Of a stretch of DNA of 64,000 nucleotides, positions 21,701 to 32,453 are shown piece by piece. The DNA lies in assembly GCA_013146195.2 (NCBI GenBank), contig CM028377.1, positions 179,714,029 to 179,778,028 on the forward strand, written 5' to 3'. Under the pieces are notes generated by a model. That model made no database searches, was not told the origin of the DNA, and worked only from the letters and a program-made list of their open reading frames with translations. Both the position numbers and the translations under genes were made by a program. The first letter of the stretch is position 1. Each line of letters opens with the position of its first letter. Origin of the DNA: Codonopsis lanceolata (lineage: Eukaryota > Streptophyta > Magnoliopsida > Asterales > Campanulaceae).

Positions 21701-23030
21701 GTAATTTTTCTTACTTTATGTTTCTTTAACCGAAAAAAATCACTTTTGGAGGTGAAAAGACTACGATACCTTTGATGAGTCTGAAACGTTATGAATCACT
21801 CATTCAAATGCGTCGCGTTGCAACAATTTTACACCACGATGAATCAATTGAATTACCTTATCCAATTTTACATCGCGTTGCATCAATTTTTGCACTGCGA
21901 TGCGTCAATTTAATTATTTCATCCAATTTTGCATCGTGCTGCATCAATTTTAATGACCTCATCCAATTTTGCATTGCACTGCAAAAATTAGGGGTGGAAT
22001 CGGGACGGGACCCGTCCCGATACCCTTCATCTCGATCCCGTCCCGATAGATTTTGAGATTTCAATTTCCTTCCCGATCCCGTTCCCGATAAGTGTCGGGA
22101 CCCGATGAATCGGGATCCCGACAATTCGGGATATAAAAATCTCGTAATCCCGACTATAATATTTATGAACAATATTTTCTGACACTAAAATATTTTTAAA
22201 ATGTCTTCATCATAATTAAGATTTCAAATTGTATATTTACAAAGTATGCTTGAATATTTACTTAATGGTGAATATTGCTGAATATGTCATTATGAACAAA
22301 ATGAACCCCTCACTCGTAGGAGAACAGCTACACTGAGTGTAGAAAAGTGATAGACAAAAAAAAAACTACAATATTAATTATGAAAATAAATTTAACAAAC
22401 ATCATTAAGTAATTTTAGCAAACAATAAATAAACATTGTCTAACACTCACAATATTTTATAAAATAAAATATAAAATATATAAAAATATATAAAAAATAT
22501 AAAAAATAAATATAAAAAAATTAGTCGGGACGGGTCGGGAATCCCGACGGGATTGATAATTATCCCGAATACCGTCCCGAAATATGTCGGGACGGGAAAA
22601 ATCCCGACAAAATCGGGATCGGGATTTGTCGGGATCGGGAAATGTCGGGACGAGATCGGGTCGGGCGTCGGGACGGGTCGGGAAAAACGGGATTTTTGCC
22701 AGCCCTAGCAAAAATTGATGCATCGCGCTGCAAAATCATAATGAACTAGACTTTCATATCTTTCGCCTTCCTTTTCCTTCTTCTCCGTCGTAAGCACTCT
22801 TCTTCTTCCTCATCCTCCTATGTCTTCATTCCTAATGAAAAATCCTCCAACCAGCACAGGTTCATTATAGAACGTGATTTTTGAATTCCAAAGTGTTGGT
22901 CAGAACTATGTAAGAAGACGATATGGGCATATTATGAATAATATTTCGAAAATGGACTTTAGCGATTGAAAAAAGGAAAGAGTGTAACGAAAAAATGTTT
23001 GGAAAAAGATATCAGCCATCAATTTCTCCA
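21700..23030 (-). mobile_element. CCGCGG-core repeat family, copy 4, inverted
   Basis: Order is reversed relative to copies 1-3. It opens with the inverse tail (TTTAACCGAAAAAAATCACT, ACTACGATACC), then a core with GCGTCGCGTTGCAAC units, then the inverse CTTCTTCCTC tract near 22780-22815. It ends with the inverse head near 22860-23030 (TTTTTGAATTCCAAAGTGTT). Interrupted by a hAT MITE at 21989-22707. Confidence 0.55.
21989..22707. mobile_element. hAT-type MITE with CGGGA subterminal repeats, 8-bp target duplication
   Basis: TAGGGGTGG at the left, CCAGCCCTA at the right, flanked by a perfect 8-bp GCAAAAAT (21981-21988, 22708-22715). Both subterminal regions are packed with CGGGATCGGGA/TCCCGTCCCGAT words, in inverted sense at the two ends; in autonomous hATs such words act as transposase-binding arrays. 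719 bp, no coding capacity. Confidence 0.9.
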
Positions 23031-24283
23031 AAATGTCTAATATCCAACTTTATTCTTATTTTTCAACTAATGAAATCACATCATTTTGTTTAATTATTTC
23101 AAATTTCCATACAAGGAAGCCCAATTTTTTTAAGATTTATTCCAAGAGTCAATACTTTTTACATCTCAAAGTATTTCTTGATTTACTTATTTTTGTATAA
23201 TATTTCAAATTTGAATGTTCAGAACTAATCCATTTTCATTAATCATCATTTACTATGTGTTGATTAATTTTGCCCTTCGAGATGATTGATGGTGGAAGTT
23301 CAATCAAATTGTAAACATTGGTTATAATGCTAGCAATGTTGATAAACATATGACATAATATTTTTTTTCTCAATCATAGGCTAATAAGAGGCTTATGACT
23401 AATGTTCGATTAGGTCAAACATCGTAATAACTTGAGAAAATTACAGGTCGGTACATTTTAATGAATTTTCAATCGCTTTGATATTCAATAGTTTTTTTTA
23501 ATCGGTAAAGTCAACTTTTGATGCATCGTGAGGCATCGTTTAATATCAGACAATGAGACAATGTACGCATTTATTATTGTGATGCATCGATTTGGAATCA
23601 CAATATATGAATTTGGAAGTTTGCAGTTTGAAAAAAATATATAGGGTACTAAAGCAGTTGAAAATTGATCAAAGTAAACATGCTTGAATTTCTCCCTTAT
23701 AACTTTTGTAGAGTTGGTGTATGACCATCGATACTTCCTCCATCCCAAAATTATTGTCCCCTTTTCTTTTTCGTTTGTCTCTAAAAAATTATCTTGGTTT
23801 TAACTTTCTTTTTTAAAACAATATATTTTATCATTTTACCCTTACTTTTTTACTACTTTAATTATGAGCCACATGAACATGAGATTTAAAAAAAAACTAC
23901 ACATTAAACTAATATTAATAATCCAATCAATTGTTTTTTGCTTAATATATGTGCCGAGTCAAACTGGACAATATTTTTTTATGACGGAGGGTGCATAATT
24001 AAAGCAAATAAAGGCTTGGTTCCCTTGACGACTTAAGAAGTGTTTAACATTGTAATTAAGTAACTTAATTTTGAAATTTTCAATTTTTATTTATAATGAC
24101 CAAAGAATAAGTAATAAATAAAGTTGATAGCACTAAAGAGAAAGAAAGTCCAAAAAAAAGTTTTAAAAAAAAGAAAAAAAAGTCCAAAATTATAAAACCA
24201 AGTTAAGAAATTGCCAAGGCAATTGGTAAGTAACTTGGTTTTGTAGTTTTGAACTTTCTCTCTCTTTGATCCCACTACCTTTG
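23030..24283. other. Gene-free tract with repeat fragments
   Basis: No gene seen. 23435-23700 resembles a fragment of the CCGCGG/CGATGC family (TTACAGGTCGGTACATTTTA, GATGCATCG). 23734-23991 is a degraded MITE. 24050-24280 is A/T-rich with an inverted AAGTTACTTAA/CCAAGTTA theme. Short frames are accidental. Confidence 0.5.
23734..23991. mobile_element. Degenerate Stowaway-like MITE
   Basis: CTTCCTCCATCCCAAAATTA at the left with TA before it; the right end ATGACGGAGGG is a decayed inverse. Internal words (TGTGCCGAGTCAA, CTACACATTAAAC) match the other copies at 16 kb and 55 kb. Confidence 0.7.
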
Positions 24284-24482
24284 TGTAACACTTTTATCTC
24301 ACATCGAGTAGATGTGGAGCTTGAATGCGCTTTATAATATGGTCACCCACTACCACTAGGTGCCAAAGTCATTCATGAATTTTTAGGTCGGCTTGTGATA
24401 GGATTAGTGACCTAAGGTGTTGCGTGTTTAGTGGGTCAGTATGTGGGCTAAACGTAATAGACTGGACTCTCGGGTCATTACA
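24284..24482 (+). repeat. Short LTR (199 bp) followed by a PBS-like site
   Basis: Starts TGTAACACTTTTATCTCACA and ends CGGGTCATTACA; the inverted TGTAA/TTACA ends are typical of LTRs. Directly after it, TAGTATCATAGC (24485-24496) resembles the tRNA-Met primer site TGGTATCAGAGC. Only this LTR and perhaps 100 bp of interior remain; no second LTR was found. Confidence 0.6.
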
Positions 24483-24496
24483 AATAGTATCATAGC

Positions 24497-24825
24497 GGGT
24501 CTCACCCGAAAGTGTGGGAACAAAATGTTATGTGGGCCAAAATGCTTCACCACGAGAGCTGGGGGCCACTTCTTGAATCATGCATCGTTCATAGGAATGG
24601 CAACAGAGCAGTTCGGGGTTGGTTATATATCATACCACCCTCATTCCCCAATTTCAATTTGATGCCCCATAATTGCCATATTCCCCACCGGGTAATCAAT
24701 TTGTCATAACATATCTATTCCCCACGAGTAACGATTAATCGGGGATTACACACAGGGATTTGGTCAAAAAAATTATTTTAAAACACATACTATATAGTCA
24801 AGTTAATAAAACTTGATAAATGATA
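24497..24825. other. Remnant after the short LTR, then AT-rich sequence
   Basis: 24497-24590 may be interior of the LTR fragment. 24596-24760 has GGGG/CCCC-rich words (TTCGGGGTTGG, TTCCCCACCGGG, AATCGGGGATTACA) like a hAT MITE, but matching ends and target duplication were not found. No gene. Confidence 0.35.
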
Positions 24826-24834
24826 TTATTTTTA

Positions 24835-25111
24835 GGGTGAAATTCACCATTGTTCCCTGTACTTAGGTTTTGTCCATCATTGGTCCCTGAACATCAAAAA
24901 GTATCACCATTGACCAAATCTTACGTTTTTTGTCCACCGTTGGTCCCTTGCTCAAATGTCGTGAACCTTTTCACCGTTAACTGCCCATGTGCGATACACG
25001 TGAGGAAAAGTAAGGACCAAACCGTCTTTTCTCGCTGGCCTTGGCAGATGGAAATCGAGAAAGGTAATTGGGGATCGGTCAAAATTAGGGAATTAGGAAT
25101 TAGGGCTCACA
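24835..25111 (+). repeat. Left terminal inverted repeat of the MULE
   Basis: Pairs with 31463-31737 in inverse orientation with only scattered mismatches. Includes AGGACCAAACCGTCTTTTCT and TGGCCTTGGCAGATGGAAAT. In MULEs the TIRs hold the promoter and transposase-binding sites. Confidence 0.93.
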
Positions 25112-25819
25112 AAGGCGACTGAAGACCTACGCTAATCGAGGGTTTTGACCTACGCTAATCGACTGAGCATCATTCAAAATTAGGGATTAAGGGTTTTAAA
25201 AAGCGACTGGAATAGAGGATTCACATCAGTCAAAATTAGGTTTAGGGTTTATGGGAGATTCGGTGAAACGAAGATAACTGTGGATTTTCATACAAAGATG
25301 GGTGAGCTATGGGAGATTCGTACAACTGAAAGCCAATTACATCATCATAGTGAAAGCGGGCCATATTGTAAGTATTCTCTTTGTTATTTTTGATTTTTTT
25401 TCAAAATTAGTTAACTATGAATTATAAAATTTGTTCGTGGTCCACTGTGTTTACTTAATTTATAAAGGCTTGTTTGTTTATAAATTTATAAAGATTGTGG
25501 ACATTAGTTCATGATTTTGCTAAATTTATCTCTCAGACAAAAGCAAAATAAAGGCTTGTGGTCCACTGTGTTGGTATCTGTTGGTATCTGTGCATTATTT
25601 ATCTCTCAAAATATTTGATAATATATATGTGCATTATTTGGTATCTGTGTATAAAGTCTTGTGGTCCCCTGTGTAGGTTCATGTTAACTGCTTGTTTACA
25701 TTTTTTTGTGTGCTTTGGACCATTATGTCTTTATGTCTGTCTATATTTATGGTTGGGAGTCTTTATTTATGTTGAATGTTTTTCAACATGCAGTCAAACA
25801 GAGCTCCTTCTTTTTTAAA

Positions 25820-28705
25820 AAAATTCATCATGGTGGTCACTTTTCATGCAATTCTGGTTTAGTATACAGTGGTGAGCAGATTGACTTTGTTGATTATTTA
25901 ATGGTAGAAGACTTAAGCATGAGTGTGCTTGAAGGGATTTTGCAGAAATTAGGAGTTATTGGTGAGACTAGGTTTTATTATTTTTAAAACCGGGGCTTAC
26001 TTGAGGCATCGGGTTAACTTTATGTGCAAATGATGAGTCCTTAAAATCTATGGAGGGGTGGCTGAATATTGAAAGAGAGATTCAGTTGTTTGTTGAGATT
26101 GATTATTCTGGCTATGTTGCTTTGGAGGAGGTTAGTCAAGAACCAATTGAGGTGGTTAGTGGAAAAAAGAGACCCTTGTCTGAATATATTGTGAGTGATG
26201 ATGTGAATATCATTGATGACCTTAGGAGTTTACTATCAGATTGTGACTTTGAATTTGAACCTTATGTACCAGTTAGTGGGAATGACATTAATGTTAATGA
26301 TGATGTTATTTTAACCCAAGTAAGTCAGAGAGTGGAAAAGGCTAAAGACAAAGTAGTTGAGAATGATATTGAGAATGAGGATGAGAATGATGCTGAGAGT
26401 GATTATGTTAGTTCAGACTATGCAGATATAGATGAGTTGAGGAGCTTATGCACAACTGATGAGGAAGGGGATTTTACTAGGTGGGAAAATGCTAAAACTA
26501 AACGTCCAAACTTTAACATGCTCACCGATTTGAAGGATCCACGTTTGAAGTAGGCATGACATATACATCGCCTAAAGATGTTAGGACTGCCATATACTCT
26601 TATGCAATAGCAAATAGGAGGGATGTCATATTAAAAAAGAATGACAAGCTCCGGATTAGGGCAATATGTAGAGGGAATAATGCATGCCCTTGGTCTATAC
26701 AGGTGACTTATAGTGAAATTTACAATGATTGGGAAATTAGAACCTACAACAATGAGCACATGTGCAATATGACTCACCAGATTAAGTATGCAACTGCTTC
26801 TTGGCTAGCTAAGGAATACATGGAATGTATTAGGTCTACTCCACATTGGTCAGTAGAGGCTTTTAGAGGACATGTAAGGACTGATAAATCAATTGAAATA
26901 TCTAGGAGTCGCATATAGGGCAAAGAAGATTGCGAGAGGATTTGATTTATGGGAATCACTCGAGAAGCGGTATGGTCTATTGAGGGATTATGCAAATGAG
27001 GTTTGAGAACAAATCGGGTTCAACAATCAAATTTCAGTTTGAGGAGTATAATGAAGATGATCCTGTCGCAGTTCAAGAGAATGTATTATTGTTTAGGGGC
27101 TTTAAAGAAAGGATTCATGGCTGGGTGTAGGAAAGTGTTAGGATTTGATGGAGCCTTTTGAAAGGTCCATTTCTGGCAATTACTTTCGGCTTGGCATTGA
27201 TGCCTTGACAATGGGATGTATCCGGTGGCATATGCGGTGGTGGAGACTGAGAATAAAGATTCATGGACATGGTTTCTTGATTTAATAATTGATGATTTCG
27301 AGATCACCAACCAGCAACATTGGGTATTTATATCTGATGAACAAAAGGTAAGCAATTTGTAGTCAATCTGGTCTATATTATACATTTCATTAATATACTA
27401 TTAAACTTCTTGAGATGTTGACAATTAATTTCTTGTTAATACAATGTTATAGGGATTAGTTCCAATTGCATGAACTTTTACAGGATAGAGCATAGGTGGT
27501 GCCTTCAAGATATATTCGTAACTTTAGAAAAGAACATAAGGGGAAAGCTCTAAAAGATCTTTTGTTCGAAGCGCTAGAGCTACAAATCTTAGACATTTTG
27601 AGAGTGCTAAGGCAAACTTTGAGAAGACTGATGTCAAGGCTTATCAGTGGGCATTTGCAAAGGATCCAATTCATTGGTGTATGTCTTCTTGGACCAATGC
27701 AGTGAAGTGTGATATATCAATGAACAATCTGTGTGAATCTTTCAATGGTTTCATAATACCAGCTAGGTCTAGGGCTATTATTAGCATGTTGGAAACAATC
27801 AGAAATTTGTTAATGAAGAGAATTGTTAAAAAGAGGGCTGAAATCAAAAAACAACATGGTCCACTTTGCAAAAGGGTACAACAAAAATTTGAGAAGACTA
27901 AGACAGAGGCAGATAAATACAATACTACATGGAATGGAGGCAGCTGGTACCAAGTTAGGGGGCCTTGGGGAGAGCAGTTCATGGTTTCTTTAACTGCTAG
28001 GACTTGTAGTTGTGGAAAATGGGACTTGACAGGATCCCTTGCAAACATGCGGTGTCGTCGCCTATATACTTGGAAGGAAAAAATGGAGGTAATGGGCAGC
28101 CTGAGGAGTGGGTTCATGAGTACTACACTTTGAAAATGCAGGAAAAAATCTATGCATCTACCATTAATCCTATAAATGGTGTAGATTTGTGGCAACACCA
28201 AGATTGCATCCCAATTGTTGGCCCAAACAGATGTCCACAACCTGGAAGACCTAGAAAAGTTAGAAGAAGAGATCCAAATGAAGCACCAAGAAAGAGTAGA
28301 CACATGAGGTGCCAAAGATGTGGAAATTTTGGTCATAATTTGAGGGGTTGCAAGGGGTGGCAATGCCTGGCACGGCACGTTAGCACGAACCAATAAGGCA
28401 CGATTAAAAAACACGATTAAAGACAAATGGCACGATAAGCCCGGCCGACACGACACGATTTTAAAGACACGAAAGACACGAAATTGTTAATATATTCAAA
28501 TTAATATTTATTGTTGTATTTATGATCAAATAAGATAGTTAATATTAAAACACGATAATGAGGCACGAACACGACACGATAACACGAATTACCACCCCTC
28601 ACTTGCACTGGTCAAGGGTTTCATGGTTGTATGCATAACCAAAGAAAGAAAAAACAAAGGAAGAATAATGCTGAAGGATCAAGTGACCCAGTAAGTATAT
28701 ATTGT
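25820..28705 (+). pseudogene. MULE transposase (MURA-type), D-D-E retained but frameshifted
   Basis: N-terminal HHGGHFSCNSGLVYSGEQ part near 25826, typical of plant MULE proteins, then an acidic linker (to 26553). A DNA-binding Mut-type domain follows (26556-26915: YTSPKDVRTAIYSYAI, AICRGNNACPWSIQ). The MULE catalytic domain has GFDGAF (Asp codon 27147), ISDEQ (Asp codon 27336), an intron 27348-27452 (GT...AG), and NNLCESFN (Glu codon 27735). A SWIM zinc finger CSCGKWDLTG-PCKHA lies near 28003-28050 and a CCHC-type knuckle CQRCGNFGHNLRGC near 28309-28350. Frameshifts occur near 25985, 26546, 27003, 27060, 27160 and 28035. A hAT MITE splits the knuckle exon. Confidence 0.9.
28353..28599. mobile_element. 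hAT-type MITE inside the MULE zinc-knuckle exon
   Basis: AGGGGTGGCAAT at the left, ATTACCACCCCT at the right; GGCACGA words fill the subterminal regions. Flanks are GGGTTGCA and CACTTGCA, sharing TTGCA, so the 8-bp target duplication is imperfect. Removing it restores an open frame from the knuckle (LRGC) into TGQGFHGCMHNQRKKK. 247 bp. Confidence 0.82.
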
Positions 28706-28916
28706 GGATTATGTTACAAATATTGATTTGTATATATTATTCTCACTTATTGACTTCATTTTGTACTTGGTGTATTATAATTGATTCAGGTTACATTTAC
28801 TGAAAGTGGAAATGCAGACAATCAGGTTGGTTGTGGTTGATTTGTATATATTATCATTAATTTTGTGCTTGCAAATTGAATCAGGTTACATTTAACTAAA
28901 TGACAATTTTAATTTG

Positions 28917-29450
28917 ATTATGCAGGCTGCTTCAACTCAAGGCAGGGGAAGGGGAAGGGGCAGTGGAAATGCCACTTCTATTCCTAGAACTGAAGTAAGG
29001 GTTAAGTGTGTGTAGGTAGTTTAATAGATGATGATGTTCCAGAAAATGAATGAAATGAACATAACTTTACTTTGATTATGCAGGCGCTTCAACTCAAAGG
29101 CGGTGGAAATGCCACTTCTATTCCTAGAACCTGAAGTAAGGGTTAAGTGTGTGTAGGTAGTTTAATAGATGATGATGTTCCAGAAAATGAATGAAATGAA
29201 CATAACTTTAATTTGATTATGCAGGCTCCTTCAACTCAAGGCAAGGGAAGGGGAAGGGGCAATGGAAGGTTTTCTAGTCAAGCTATTGGAAGGGGCAGTG
29301 GAAGCTTTTCTCAACCAAGCCCAAATGTGAGGATGCCAACTGTGCAAACACCACCTGGGGGATCACAACCTCAAACTAGAAACCTGTTACTCAAGATTAA
29401 CAAAGACAAAGGAGATGGCACACCTACCTACTTGGACATATAAACTAGAA
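28917..29450 (+). repeat. Tandemly multiplied 3' exon-intron unit of the MULE
   Basis: Three successive copies of the unit GATTATGCAGGC(T)-CTTCAACTCAAGG (from about 28917, 29077 and 29214). The first two also share CCACTTCTATTCCTAGAAC, AGTAAGGGTTAAGTGTGTG and a downstream GATGATGATGTTCCAGAAAA intron part. Each has an acceptor (GCAG), a Gly/Arg-rich exon and a donor (GTAAGG). The third continues into an open end (76 codons, stop near 29443) rich in Gly, Arg and Ser. Confidence 0.8.
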
Positions 29451-29454
29451 ACTG

Positions 29455-30570
29455 TGCAGTGACTTTTTAATGCTGGCAAACATAATGCCTTTTTATGTAT
29501 ATTTTTTGAGGCATTGAAGCCTAGGAAACATAATACACCTTTTTGGGAATTGTATATTTTTGGGGGTATTGAAGCCTAGGAAACTTAGTGGCTCTTTTGG
29601 CAATTGTATATTTTTGGGGGCATTGAAGCCTAGGAAAACATAGTGGCTCTTTTGGTACTTATATATATATTTGCAACCTTATTGAAGTTATTGAAATTAT
29701 AAACTAGTTATAAACTCTCCAAATTTGTATGTTGTTCAACTCTCCAAATTTGTATGTTATAAACTAGTTAGCAGGCAATTTTGTTCAACTCTCCAAATTT
29801 GCCAATGTATGCCTTCAACTCTCCAAATTTTGTATGTTGTTTATTCTTGGCTATTTTGTTCTGGTAGTTTAACTATCCAAGCTCACTTAATCTTAGTGAT
29901 ATCACTTCTAAGCTCACTTTGGCTATCTCCCAAACTATAAATAATTGCCAGGTAAGTCTGTTAGTTTAATCTCTTGACCAAACAGGGGATTATATTATTG
30001 GTTAATTGTTTTGTAATAAGGTGATCCTTACTGAACTTGGATTGATAAAAGATGCAAGTATGAAACCAAATGAAGAAGAAAACATGGGTTACTTTTGCAG
30101 TTATAGGGCTGGAAACCAAAATTGGTTTTAATAATACCTTTGAATTTGTTCCAATTCATTAACTATTGAAATTTGAACATCAGTGAACTTGGATTCACTA
30201 CCTTTGCTCATTATTAATTCTAACAACAATTCTCATTATTAATTCTAACAATATGAAAGCACAAACAATCATACCATTAAGATTTGAAAAGTTATACAAT
30301 TCTTGTTCATCAACAACTATTTGATGACTACACAACCCCTATTCAACAATTACCATTTTTCCTCTAACAATTGTATTCCTATTCCCAAATACAATATAAG
30401 AAAAAAAATGTTGTTAACCACTAATCAACAACATTGCAATGATGAACCAAGAAACAATCAACATGCCCCACATCCACTTCATTTTCTTATTTTCTCTTGC
30501 TTCATGCTTCCTAATTCTCTTGAGAAGACCAGGGATGATTACCATTGCTCTTTCGCACATAGGTGAGTCA
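29455..30570. other. MULE 3' non-coding interior with short repeats
   Basis: No gene. 29500-29640 has three copies of a GGCATTGAAGCCTAGGAAA unit of about 60 bp. 29710-29840 has four copies of CAACTCTCCAAATTTGTATG. The remainder is AT-rich. Confidence 0.6.
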
Positions 30571-30574
30571 ACCC

Positions 30575-31130
30575 ACCTAAAGTATCTACAACCCTTTTTC
30601 TGCAATAAACAAGAAAATTACAAACAAATTCTATATTAATATAGCTATGAACTGAGACATAGATCAACATATTACATATTACATATAGTTCATGGAACAG
30701 AAGAGGCAATCAAAGAGATTGTAACAGGGAGATTGAACAAAAAATTGGAAGACACCTAAAGTATCTACAACCCTTTTCTCGCAATAAACAAGAAAATTAC
30801 AAACAAATTCTATATTAATATAGCTATGAACTGAGACATAGATCAACATATTACATATTACATATAGTTCATAGAACAGAAGAGGCAATCAAAGAGATTG
30901 TAATAGGGAGATTGAACAAAAAAGTGGAAGACATCTAAAGTATCTACAACCCCTTTTCTGCAATAAACAAGAAAATTACAAACAAATTCTATATTAATAT
31001 AGCTATGAACTGAGACATAGATCAACATATTACATATTACATGTTACATATAGTTCATGGAACCGAAGAGGCAATCAAATAGATTGTAATAGGGAGATTG
31101 AACAAGAAATTGGAAGACACCTAAAGTATC
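30575..31130. repeat. Tandem repeat, about 179 bp x 3, near the right MULE end
   Basis: Unit starts ACCTAAAGTATCTACAACCC at 30575, 30754 and 30933 and begins a fourth time at 31119. It contains AATATAGCTATGAACTGAGA and ATTACATATAGTTCATGGAA. Copies differ by only a few bases; the third has an extra ACATGTT. No coding sequence. Confidence 0.92.
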
Positions 31131-31462
31131 AGGTTAAGAAAACCCCCAACTCAGAAAAATTACAAAAAAAATGAACATTGGGTCAGATTTGTTCTATATA
31201 AGTTAGTATTTCAAATAATGAAACTTAATTTCATTCCTACCCTACCTCACGTGAACAAGAAAGGAATCGTCTCCCTGGGTTCGCATCAGTCCATGAAGTT
31301 CTGACTATGACCCTGGATCCACACGAGCAGAAAACGTCTCCCATTGTTTGTTCTTGGATACGATGAGTTTGGTGTATTTTTGGAGTTGGGGATTTAATGG
31401 CGTTAATTGGAAGACTGGCAGAGGAGATTGATGAAAGGCGGGAAGAATGTGAGCCCTAATTC

Positions 31463-31737
31463 CGTTTGTGAGCCCTAATTCCCTAATTTTGACCGATCCC
31501 CAATTACCTTTCTCGATTTCCATCTGCCAAGGCCAGCGAGAAAAGACGGTTTGGTCCTTACTTTTCCTCACGTGTATCGCACATGGGCAGTTAACGGTGA
31601 AATGGTTCACGGCGTTTGAGCAAGGGACCAACGGTGGACAAAAAACGTAAGATTTGGTCAATGGTGATACTTTTTTGATGTTCAGGGACCAATGATGGAC
31701 AAAACCTAAGTACAGGGACCAATGGTGAATTTCGCCC
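31463..31737 (-). repeat. Right terminal inverted repeat of the MULE
   Basis: Inverse of the left TIR. A second short copy of GTGAGCCCTAATTCC just inside it (31449-31463) shows a small local duplication at the inner edge. The terminal base pair differs from the left end (GGGC versus GGGT). Confidence 0.93.
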
Positions 31738-31796
31738 TTATTTTTATTTATAATTCATCATAATCTTGTGTATAGAAACTAAAGAGTCTAATTACA

Positions 31797-32453
31797 TTGT
31801 GCATATCCGCCACAAATTCACCAAATATTTTTTTTAAAAAAGCTTTATTAAGTTACAATAATAACATTATAGGTAACAATCTAACATCTAAAAAAGACTT
31901 CAAGTTTAAATTTATTCAATGTCTACAAAATTACAAATACAAAATATTTATTACATACATAAATACAATCATAGATGGTTCAGAAAATCACATAAAAATT
32001 ATATACCAAGGAAACATTCATCATAAGAATGCAATCACAATTTCGTAAGAATATGTAATATTGGTAGTTAATATTGATGTGAATGAAAATTTATTTGGCT
32101 ATATTTTACTATAATGTATAAACTTAGTTATAGTTCAACGTTCTAAATGCATATCTGGATACCGAGAGAAAATAAAAAATGTTTTAGGCATATATAAATT
32201 AATACATGTCTAATTGAGAAAATTATTGAATAGAATGCAATCAATTTGGTTGAAGTTGATCAATATTTCAAAGCAGGAGACAATGTTACTTGAGTACAAT
32301 CTTTCATGGTAAATGAGAAACAAACTCATTACATAGACCGAAGTATGTATTAATTCGGGCACACTATTTTCAAACATTTTTACCTCAAACTTGTTTGTCA
32401 ACATAATATGCATTGTGTGTGAGAGATATAGAAGCGGACATTATTGATATGCC
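31797..32453. repeat. Direct repeat R1, about 655 bp
   Basis: TTGTGCATATCCGCCACAAA to GACATTATTGATATGCC. Matches 36314-36960 over its full length at roughly 90% or better. Both copies carry a 60-odd codon minus-strand frame (ending DCILFNNFLN) that is conserved only as far as the DNA is. R1 touches the left end of the solo LTR at 32454. Confidence 0.88.

Larger units (their letters stand above)
24835..31737 (+). mobile_element. Mutator-like element (MULE), 6.9 kb, long TIRs and 9-bp target duplication
   Basis: Terminal inverted repeats of about 275 bp (24835-25111 and about 31463-31737) begin GGGTGAAATTCACCATTG. A perfect 9-bp direct repeat TTATTTTTA flanks them (24826-24834 and 31738-31746), the hallmark of Mutator transposition. 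Inside is a plus-strand MULE transposase gene (about 25820-28700) and a repetitive 3' half. The transposase has several frameshifts and a MITE insertion, so this copy is no longer autonomous, although its ends remain very similar. Confidence 0.95.

Noticed and set aside
18403..23030. Interpretation of the CCGCGG family as Helitrons
   Set aside because: No TC start, no hairpin plus CTRR end, and the two ends are roughly inverse to each other.
24596..24760. Complete hAT MITE
   Set aside because: Has GGGG/CCCC words of the right type, but no matching termini or 8-bp duplication could be found.
27671..28456. Minus-strand 261-codon frame
   Set aside because: Complement of the MULE transposase; the plus strand reads as recognisable MULE protein.
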